This document shows, piece after piece, positions 56,366 to 64,000 of a DNA stretch of 64,000 nt. Source of the stretch: Neelides folsomi (taxonomy: Eukaryota > Arthropoda > Collembola > Neelipleona > Neelidae). The notes under the pieces are model-generated. The model did not search any database. It was given only the letters and a program-made list of their open reading frames with translations, and had not been told where the DNA came from. A program made the position numbers and the translations under genes. The first letter of the stretch is position 1, and each line of letters begins with the position of its first letter. The stretch covers positions 1-64,000 of the forward strand of contig JAQGBZ010000348.1 of NCBI GenBank assembly GCA_034687125.1, in the 5' to 3' direction.

Positions 56366-57810
56366 ATAATTTCCTCAACTTCAGTGCCTTGAAATGTACT
56401 CTTACTATTTATAACTATTAATTACAATATTGAACGGAATGTTGACCTGCGGTCCCCATTTGTGCAGTACTTACAGAGTTATTATTTATTTACTTTATTT
56501 TAGGGCCAACATTTGGGCTTTTATTTTAAAAAAAATATTTTCTAAGGATCCGCTCATTGAACACTCGCGCGTCTTCTCGGAATGTCTGTATTTTTTATTT
56601 CTAGTATTTGATGTGTATTTAAAGTAAACGAAATGGAAGACTTGAGATATTTACAAAATGCCAAAGGTTAATTAATTACTTGCATCAAATGTGTCCTTTA
56701 GTTCTTTACAATGTAAGTTTAATATAATTGTTTTATTTATTCATTGCACATCGCCTTATTTCCTATAATTTACATTTTAGTCCGAGCCGAATGTTCTTCA
56801 CATATTGTTAAAGACACGCGAGTTGAGTTGGATCTTCCCAATGGCCTTTTTACTTTGTCCAATGCAATTTGTCCGTATGAGATTTATGTGGGCCATTTCC
56901 GCTTTTTTTTAATAGTTTCACTTTTGCTCAATCTTCAGCATCATTATAGTTATACAATAATACTTACTTTAATATACTTAATATGTTAACCTAAATACGT
57001 CATTTATATTACTATTCAATTATTCATTTGGGTATTTAGGATTGGAATAGGCTATACATGCTCTCACACTTGCATGTTCGAACAAAGCAATTTTTATCAT
57101 ATTTAATTTCAATACACACATCTTACTTATAGTAATGTGTAAACTTTTAACATTGTTGTAATTATTGGACGAGTTTGATTATAAATGAATATATAATGTA
57201 TCATATCATATAATGTGTAAAATCTTAGGTATTTATTATATATGCAATATAATATGAATGTGTATTTTATTTTGTGTGCTCCAATTGCTTAAATTGCAAC
57301 GCGCAAAACTAATAAAAATTGATTCACACACCGAATTTGATATATCATTAATTTTGAAGGACTCGCAGTTTCATGTTAATTTTAATCCTTTTTGATTGAG
57401 TGTCCAGATTTCGTATTTTATGAAATTGGAGAGAACAAATAAACCACGAACTCATCTCTTTTGCAAAGGAACAATTTAAGATAAATTTCTATTTAACTAA
57501 TGCATCTGGATTTTATCATTAAGGCATATTTATTCAATGAGAAAGAAAGAGACCATTTATGCGATACATTAACAAAATCTAATTTCATGTCAAATGATAT
57601 AAAAGTTTAAATTTTATAAGAATAAATAAGCAATGGATGTATTACCAATTAATTTATTAAAATATAATTCATAACTACATTTTACATATAGAAATACATT
57701 AGGTAGGTATGTATATGAAACGAATTAAAAAAATCGTATTTTAATTTTAACAGAATTTCATTATTTTAATAATGTTTATTTTTATAAATAAATAAACTTG
57801 TGAATAATTT
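56366..57810. other. Intergenic region with one exon-like orphan segment
   Basis: It is mostly AT-rich. Segment 56780-56905 follows a good acceptor (ACATTTTAG) and reads AECSSHIVKDTRVELDLPNG then ICPYEIYVG. That looks coding but has no partner exons and no family I recognise. It may be a relic. Confidence 0.35.
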
Positions 57811-59328
57811 TTACAAAATTAATTTTTTGCACGAAGAAGTTTCGGTATCATAAAAATATCCATTAACATCATCACAAACGCAAATTTGATTAACAAAAAC
57901 TCCGTATTTACAGTAGCTATTATCCAAATGATTTGAGCATGTTACAGTCTCATGTGGAAATGTTCTAGTTTTGCAACTTTTCCAAATTGGCAGTTGACAT
58001 TCGTATAATCCCGTTGTAGTATTTTTCGTTTGATAATGTGTATATTCACAACCGCAAGATTTAAACGTTTGCTCTTTATTTGCATAACATTGGTGGTGTT
58101 CTCCATGGCAATCCGCAGAAGTTTCACATTCCCCGAAAGGCAATCTGCAAAGGGTTTTTCCTTCTATTTCAGCCATAATAAACCCATCATTGCATTTACA
58201 CACAAAATCGCAATGTGAATTTTTTTCAAATGATTGACAAATCGAATCTTCCGAACAGGAATGTCTAATGCTGTTTGGCTTACTTGAGCATATATTCCGT
58301 TTTTGGTCGAAATAATGTTCTTCAGAGCATTGGCAGGTTTTATCCGCCGCACACACCATATTACTGTCAAATTTCATACATTCTGAATTATCAGTGCATT
58401 GATGTCCAACAGCTTTAACGCAGGTTATATAATCCTGATGGACGTGATCCGGCAAACATCGGCATGCAAGTTCTCCCCAAGGATCGGCACGGCATTCACT
58501 ATTGGGTATATTGCATTGTGAATTGTCAAGGCAATGGTGAGACCCTATCTGGGGAGGAAATATTTGACAAGTTTCTCTCTCAGGATGGAAATAATGCCCG
58601 TCACTGCAACGACATTTTCCTTCATCACATTGAGTAAAATCGTTATGAAATGTACAATCAGCGTTTGATTCGCATTCAACTTCTTCAATTTTCACACATT
58701 TGTATTGATCCTTTGACCTCAAAAATCCATCCTTGCAACTGCAATATCCTCGAAAAATTGAACTTGTTCCAATTTTGCATTTTGAATTTGCAATACTTGC
58801 ACAATGGGAGTCAATTGAACATTCGTAGTAATTTGATCCAATTCCCACATCTGTGGTCATTGGTGTGCAACTTGGATAATAATATTTACTTTCAGAATGA
58901 TAAAAAGTGCCTCTAGGGCATTGGCATGTTTTTGTATCTGGATCGCAGCCGACATCTGCTACAGTGCTTTTACAATCTTCTGAAATTTCACAATTAGTTC
59001 CAATTGCTATTTCACAAATTCGTTTTCTAAAGTTTAATTCGGATTTTGAATCGCATGTGCAGACTTCATTGTTGCAAATGCTATTTGGAATGTATTTTGT
59101 GCAATCTTTGTCGACGGTACATTGGCCATAAATTCGTCGGTCAGAAAGTGTGCAATGGCCAGTTTTAGAATTTAAATAAAAATCTTCATGACACTCGCAA
59201 AGGTTATCCACACAAACGGTATTTCGAAGACCGAGAGTTTCGGTGCAATCCGAGTTTGACAAACAGGAATTTGCAAAAGAACTTCCAAAAAATGAAAGTG
59301 AAATTAACAGAAAAATTATTTTATTCAT
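57811..59328 (-). CDS. Intronless secreted EB-module protein
   Basis: A single-exon 505-aa protein. A signal peptide (KIIFLLISLSFFGSSFA) is followed by about ten cysteine-rich units of the form C-x5-C then C-x-C with a short loop, such as NSICNNEVCTC and SHCDFVCKC. This is the pattern of EB modules found in secreted or surface proteins of nematodes and arthropods. No TM or GPI signal is evident, so it is probably secreted. Function is unknown; a defence or extracellular-matrix role is only a guess. Lack of introns sets it apart from all genes upstream. TATAAAG on the minus strand at 59405-59399 is a plausible TATA box. Confidence 0.8.
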   Translation of the reverse strand: MNKIIFLLISLSFFGSSFANSCLSNSDCTETLGLRNTVCVDNLCECHEDFYLNSKTGHCTLSDRRIYGQCTVDKDCTKYIPNSICNNEVCTCDSKSELNFRKRICEIAIGTNCEISEDCKSTVADVGCDPDTKTCQCPRGTFYHSESKYYYPSCTPMTTDVGIGSNYYECSIDSHCASIANSKCKIGTSSIFRGYCSCKDGFLRSKDQYKCVKIEEVECESNADCTFHNDFTQCDEGKCRCSDGHYFHPERETCQIFPPQIGSHHCLDNSQCNIPNSECRADPWGELACRCLPDHVHQDYITCVKAVGHQCTDNSECMKFDSNMVCAADKTCQCSEEHYFDQKRNICSSKPNSIRHSCSEDSICQSFEKNSHCDFVCKCNDGFIMAEIEGKTLCRLPFGECETSADCHGEHHQCYANKEQTFKSCGCEYTHYQTKNTTTGLYECQLPIWKSCKTRTFPHETVTCSNHLDNSYCKYGVFVNQICVCDDVNGYFYDTETSSCKKLIL

Positions 59329-59398
59329 TTTTTATTCAAATGCGAATGATTCGGACTGATATTGTGATATTTGAGGATTGTTGAGTCTGAGTCATTAA

Positions 59399-59405
59399 CT
59401 TTATA
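59399..59405 (-). promoter_or_regulatory. Putative TATA box of the EB-module gene
   Basis: TATAAAG on the minus strand lies 71-77 bp upstream of the start codon. TCAGACT- and TCAGTCC-type initiator sequences follow at about 20 and 46 bp, so the exact start site is unclear. Confidence 0.35.
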
Positions 59406-59407
59406 AA

Positions 59408-60150
59408 AGTTTGGACTTTTCATTAATTTTTATGCAAGTTTTTATCTGCTCGATTGTTCAAATTGAATAAAGATAATACAAAGTTGATACGATTAACAAA
59501 AAATTCCCAATTACATAATAAAAATTATTATATAATTTTTTAATTAAGAACAGACCATTGCCAATACAAATACTTCATACATGTAACATGCTACAAGTAT
59601 ATGGCAGTTATTCAGATTATGGGTCTCTCACAATTTGAAAAATCTCATCGCACTTCAAATACCTCCTCTATATGAAACAATGTAAAGAAAAGCAATAAAA
59701 AATGTTACAAATTGAAAAATATTATTTATTAAAAATTTTAATTAAATAAAAAATCAATAAATGTAATATTATTTTCCACAAGACAAAAAATGCTCATATT
59801 CTTATACAAAAAGAATAAAATAACTTATATTTTAATATTAAAAATAAATTTCATTGTTTTAATCATTTCTATTTTATGAAGTACTTACCTAATTAATTTC
59901 CATTCATAATTTCTCTTTGTATAATTTTCTATGATTTAATATGTATTTTCAAATAAAATTTTCATCATCTTCTTGTACATTTACAATATAATTATAAAAT
60001 TTATGAAATGCTTTTATAATGAAATTTGCAATCTATCTATCAGTTGTGATTGTGAGATTAAATAATGATTTTATGTTTAATTATTAATGATGCAATTGGA
60101 CATAATATAAATTATAAATCTATATTTCATTTTGCAATAGATTTTCTATG
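59408..60150. other. AT-rich intergenic region
   Basis: Nothing beyond AT-rich, low-complexity sequence is seen here. Confidence 0.5.
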
Positions 60151-60154
60151 GGCA

Positions 60155-60430
60155 GGGTCGACTTCTTCACTCAAAAAATCACTTAAAGAATTCACTTAAA
60201 GAATTTCACTCAACGATCACTTAAAAATTTTGAGTGAAAATGTAGAACGGTCGACATCATCACTCAAATAATCTGTCAAACAATTTCACTCAATGTGAAA
60301 AACTCTATTTGACTGATTATTTTGATTTCACACTTCATCACTCAAAAATCACTTATCTTAACACTCAAACAATTTCACTCAAAATGTTATTTGAGATATG
60401 ATAAAAAATTATTAAATGAAATCACTCAAG
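60155..60430. repeat. Degenerate TCACTCAAA repeat island
   Basis: Nine-base TCACTCAAA and variants (TCACTTAAA, TTGAGTGA in the other orientation) occur more than ten times in about 275 bp. GGTCGACTTCTTCACTC at the left recurs as GGTCGACATCATCACTC about 90 bp later, suggesting an old tandem duplication. It is non-coding. Confidence 0.7.
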
Positions 60431-60844
60431 CAATTCAGATTATTTAACAATATAATTTAACGAAGCTTAAATAAATTATTTATTAATGCAAATTGACAAT
60501 CGTATTATTTTATACCTATACAAAATTTACTTCATTAATATAGTCTTACGCTATATTACTTATAAAAAGAGTGAATGATTAAAGGAAATGTTTAAGTTAT
60601 ATTGTTGCCCTGTTTAATGTTCTTGATCATATTTGAATTTAACTTAATTAAAATTATAACTCATAAAAGCAAAATATTCACATAATTCCTCAAAATGTTC
60701 GAGTAATGCTTTAAAGATATGTAGTGCTAAAGAGATTAACTGGTATTGGGGATACGAAAAAATGTACGCGAGCAACTTTGTAATCCTAACCTAATCTAAC
60801 CTGCCATATTTGTTCAAGGAGTTTTGGGAATGCCCGGGCTGTTT

Positions 60845-60978
60845 CAATGCACATTCGTAGATTTCATGCTCAGAAGACGCAGTGCGAAAAGTGTAATAAG
60901 AAATTCAGCTCAAAGAAATTCCTGCTGAATCACAAAAAGAATCCCAAGAATTGTTGGAAGGAAAATTCAACATTTTAA
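60845..60978 (+). pseudogene. C2H2 zinc-finger exon or relic
   Basis: The frame ending in TAA at 60976-60978 reads MHIRRFHAQKTQCEKCNKKF then LLNHKKNPKNCW: the end of one finger (H-x4-H) followed by a C-x2-C-x12-H-x7-C finger. Upstream, CPGC-like residues lie in a different frame. No start or donor partner was found. It is either the last exon of a gene whose other exons are lost, or a relic. Confidence 0.5.
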
Positions 60979-61268
60979 TTTTTTTAATTGTTGTTGAATT
61001 ACTTAAATTACTTTAAAGTTTAAATGAATTAACTTTCCGTTTTTATACAAATAAATGTGTTTTTATATTTTGTTTTTCAAACATTTTAAAATTGTAATTG
61101 TTATGTGAATTTATGTATTCAAATATAAATAAAAACTTAATTTATAATTTTATAATCAATTAGTTAATACATATATAGCTTAACATAAAGTGTACTTATG
61201 TATAACAAAATAAATTAAATATAAAAAATAAATCTCGTGTAATTCATTTTGATTTAACCCTCATTTTC

Positions 61269-62315
61269 TTATAAAATTAATTTTCTGCACAAATCTCGGA
61301 ACCGATTAAATTTGAAATTGGACAAAATCGTTTTAACATCCTTGTTAAAACCATCATTTAAATGCCAATAAATTACGGGGTTGATTACATAAACCAAGAT
61401 TGAGAAATTAAATATAGCAGTGTAAGAGATAAGATCATAATCACATTGGTCTTTAAAAGGATAATTCAGTTTTTCCATCAAAGTTGAAATTCTCAAAGGC
61501 AAGGAGCACACGGTGAAAGTATATTGAACAAAGACAATCATCAAAATTGATTTCCTTTTCTTCACTTTTCTATTTTCCAAATCCGCTGCATTCATTTCAC
61601 CAATTGGTTTCAAATCATTCAAACACAAGATGGCCCTGAATGAAAAAATGGAGCCAACCAGCGTGGGAATAAAATTCAATATGGCGATGTCAAAAAATGG
61701 AATATCCGATGTGCTTTCGGTGAAATGTTGAATCACTGAACAAACTCTTTCAGTTCTGTTTCCATAATTAAAAGTGACATTTTCAAATCTGCGCGCCGTT
61801 GGCCGCCAGATGTCAAAATTGTAAAATATGATTGGAATTAAGGAACAAAATGCCCAAATGGAAATGATCAGAAAAATGTTTTCCTTCAGTTGGAAATGAT
61901 TTTTAAAGGGGAATGCAATTGAGCGAAACCGCTTAATGGAAATGGCGCAGATCAAATAGCCTGACAAAATTTCCGTGATTTTTAAAATTAGGGCAAATAC
62001 ATTTTTAACACTTGTAGATACGCTTTCTATGTTGAACCCATGTAGTAACATTATTACCAAATATATTAAATCGGAAATTGAAATGTTTGCATATAACAAT
62101 TTGGCCGTGGTCAATTTTCTCCACTTTGGGGACGTGAAAATAATAACGACAAATGTATTCGTAATAAAAGAAAATGTTATAATGGATAATAAATAGATTT
62201 GTACAAGAATATTCCCAAAGAAGAGATAGTCATTTTGCTTCGATGATCCAACATCATTTTCTTCCAAAAAACTTGTCAAATTTTCATAAATATCTAAAAT
62301 ATTAAAGCAAATCAT
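61269..62315 (-). CDS. Intronless class A (rhodopsin-like) GPCR
   Basis: A single-exon, 348-aa seven-helix receptor. The N-terminus has an N-glycosylation site (NLTS). TM1 is IITFSFITNTFVVIIF, TM2 follows AKLLYANISISDLIYLVIM, and TM7 carries NPVIYW. At the end of TM3 the usual D/E-R-Y is replaced by KRF (ISIKRFRSIAFPF). TM6 lacks the usual C-W-x-P tryptophan (VCSLPLRI). An extracellular loop has N-glycosylation sites and a cysteine near CSVIQHF that could pair with TM3. The overall form suggests a divergent peptide-type receptor; the ligand cannot be told. The upstream in-frame sequence was not extended. Confidence 0.8.
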   Translation of the reverse strand: MICFNILDIYENLTSFLEENDVGSSKQNDYLFFGNILVQIYLLSIITFSFITNTFVVIIFTSPKWRKLTTAKLLYANISISDLIYLVIMLLHGFNIESVSTSVKNVFALILKITEILSGYLICAISIKRFRSIAFPFKNHFQLKENIFLIISIWAFCSLIPIIFYNFDIWRPTARRFENVTFNYGNRTERVCSVIQHFTESTSDIPFFDIAILNFIPTLVGSIFSFRAILCLNDLKPIGEMNAADLENRKVKKRKSILMIVFVQYTFTVCSLPLRISTLMEKLNYPFKDQCDYDLISYTAIFNFSILVYVINPVIYWHLNDGFNKDVKTILSNFKFNRFRDLCRKLIL

Positions 62316-63500
62316 AAATATCTAAATAATAACCATTATAAAAATATTAAATAAAATTAATTTCAATATTTAACCTTTTTGATAATTCAAATTTTTTATT
62401 TTGTATATCTTCTTATAACTGTGTTGCTGTGTACTGTACGCCAAAGCCTTTCCTGTTAATAATTTTATTTTATTTAAACAACATTAAATACAATGTACCT
62501 AATCAATAAAAATGTATCTTACATGATTAATCTCAAATATTAACATAGTCTTACAGCTACTAATTTACAATTGATGTTTTTTAGGGAAATTGTATATAGC
62601 TTTAATTATATTGTAGTGGATATAAAGCGAAAACTTGTTAATGACTTCACGACCTCAATTGTTTCTTTTATCACTTTATATGAATTCATAAATTTATAGT
62701 TGAAACATTGAAACGTTTAAAAACAAGTTTTCCATGATCAAGGGCGCCAAGAAAATAAATATTTCATTCGACACGCATAGCATGAAAGAATCCTAAATAC
62801 GCTTTAATACTTTAATAGTAAATCTCATCAATTTTTTACTTGGTTTCAAAAATGATTTATTTAAATAAGTAACAAAAAATTTAATTATATTTTAATTTCA
62901 ATGTTTTACTACAATTTTTTTATTCACAGTATTCAAATTGAAAATGTAAAAATCAATTTAATTAATTCCAAAGAAGAATTAGAAGGAGAGAGTAGTTTCA
63001 GATATGTAGAATTTAATTAGAATATATATATATAGAACTAGCATTCACCCACTAGGCATATCCGTACATACATACACGGTTATACAGTAGTGTAGCAAAA
63101 TGCAAAATCAATCTATTGGATCGTCTAATGGACCATCCTAACCCAACCAAAAGTACAACAAAATGATTTTACCAAATATATCATCTCCATGTCATGATTT
63201 TTAATGTGGTCTTTTGTTTACTTGAGAATTAAAATGGGAAAACTTTTGCACTTATTCAACAATTTACTAAATCCTGCTCAAATTAAAAACTGTAAAATGG
63301 GCGTTAAGAACGTTTTAAATACCGATTTCCCTTAGATCCTTGTTGGTGACGAAAACCGCGGTTTTCCACAATATGCATGGGTGATTGGCTTTCATAAGGG
63401 CAGGTACACATCCGATTAGCCAAATACCGATGTGCCATATCCGTGGGCAGTGGCTGGAGGTATATTTGTTACCCACATTCATGGATGATGTAATTAAGCG
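62316..63500. other. AT-rich intergenic region after the GPCR start
   Basis: No gene is supported. It presumably contains the GPCR promoter. The part from about 63300 is less AT-rich and leads into the putative core promoter below. Confidence 0.45.
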
Positions 63501-63508
63501 TATATAAG
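63501..63508 (+). promoter_or_regulatory. Putative TATA box near right edge
   Basis: TATATAAG is followed 29-32 bp later by an initiator-like AGTCATCC (63535-63542). Spacing is slightly long. It would drive a plus-strand transcript into the right edge. Confidence 0.4.
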
Positions 63509-63654
63509 GGTGATGATGATCCCTCGTTCCGGCAAGTCATCCTAAAGTTCTGATAGACCAAACATTATCCGTATAATTCCAACGCAACTTTGAACATTTT
63601 CAAATTATTTAATGGGAATTTGATATTTCATCTTAATTACGAAGTTATTAATTG

Positions 63655-63981
63655 ATGGTTAATATTGTAACTCTCATGTTATTAATTTCGTTTTCGCAAA
63701 GGTTATTATGTTAATTTGGGGAAAGGGAAAAGTCGCACTCTTTTCAACATTGACGTTGAACAACTTTGCGACCCAAATGGGAATTTCACAATGAAGGAAA
63801 TCAAGAAATTGGATTTATCAGTTTGCCTTGGAGAAGCTACATGCGGGTTTCCCGCCATTTTTTCGCGTGGTTGGTCGAAAGTTTTCCCAAAATAGAGGAA
63901 ATTGATAAATTGAAAGAAATCCTCGACGGCCGTGTGTATTTTAACAAACCACCTGATTATTATGTTTATGGATAATCGCAA
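63655..63981 (+). other. Unassigned possible coding region at right edge
   Basis: An ATG at 63655 begins a hydrophobic, signal-peptide-like stretch (MVNIVTLMLLISFSQ) but the frame stops after 19 codons. Downstream, two other frames look protein-like: one containing TLFNIDVEQLCDPNGNFTMK and one containing FPKIEEIDKLKEILDGR that ends at TAA near 63975. They cannot be joined by obvious splice sites. It may be a small secreted-protein gene with an intron I cannot place, or a decayed one. Confidence 0.3.
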
Positions 63982-64000
63982 TTAACAGGAAATGTTATTA

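Noticed and set aside
63330-63500. Possible snRNA or tRNA-like gene
   Set aside because: No box motifs, cloverleaf or known snRNA sequence could be recognised.

Overview
This is a eukaryotic nuclear segment from an invertebrate, most likely an arthropod. The background is AT-rich with moderately GC-rich exons, the genes are compact and mostly have short GT-AG introns, and neurotactin and an EB-module gene are present. A springtail or other non-model arthropod would fit, but the taxon cannot be proven from the sequence alone. I built the gene models by hand from splice signals, reading-frame phase and protein-family recognition.

Layout, left to right. 1-1221: non-coding, with small inverted-repeat (MITE-like) elements. 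1222-9319 (+): a 22-exon PDGF/VEGF-type receptor tyrosine kinase with two transposon-derived elements in its introns. 9320-12396: a transposon and pseudogene graveyard holding an ankyrin-repeat relic and a decayed mariner-like element. 12397-15564 (+): neurotactin. 17713-24188 (-): the BRPF/peregrin chromatin reader. 24749-26655 (+): SEC13. 26975-30772 (-): a MAGE-domain protein with very large acidic extensions. 31475-33773 (+): an ARMC10-like armadillo protein. 33799-34289 (-): a small PET117-like membrane protein. 34758-about 35880 (-): SPRYD3, apparently lacking its first SPRY domain. 35879-42329 (+): POMGNT1. 42548-44327 (-): SARAF. 44568-48417 (+): LRIG. 48942-49641 (-): CNBP. 50777-56365 (+): an FGD-type Rho GEF. 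57811-59328 (-): an intronless secreted EB-module protein. 61269-62315 (-): an intronless class A GPCR. 62316-64000: non-coding sequence with a possible core promoter and an unassigned reading frame at the right edge.

From 17.7 to 50 kb the genes alternate in strand and are tightly packed. Divergent pairs are BRPF/SEC13, MAGE/ARMC10, SPRYD3/POMGNT1 (start codons apparently overlapping), SARAF/LRIG (240 bp apart) and CNBP/FGD. Convergent pairs are SEC13/MAGE, ARMC10/PET117-like, POMGNT1/SARAF and LRIG/CNBP. These are conserved housekeeping or signalling genes with no evident common pathway. The two ends of the window are looser, more AT-rich and richer in mobile-element debris.

No prokaryote-style system, CRISPR array, rRNA or recognisable tRNA was seen. 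The most unusual items are the giant acidic MAGE protein, the receptor kinase whose catalytic loop reads HCD instead of HRD, the half-length SPRYD3 next to POMGNT1, and exon-like islands of unknown identity inside a 2.8 kb GC-AG intron of POMGNT1.
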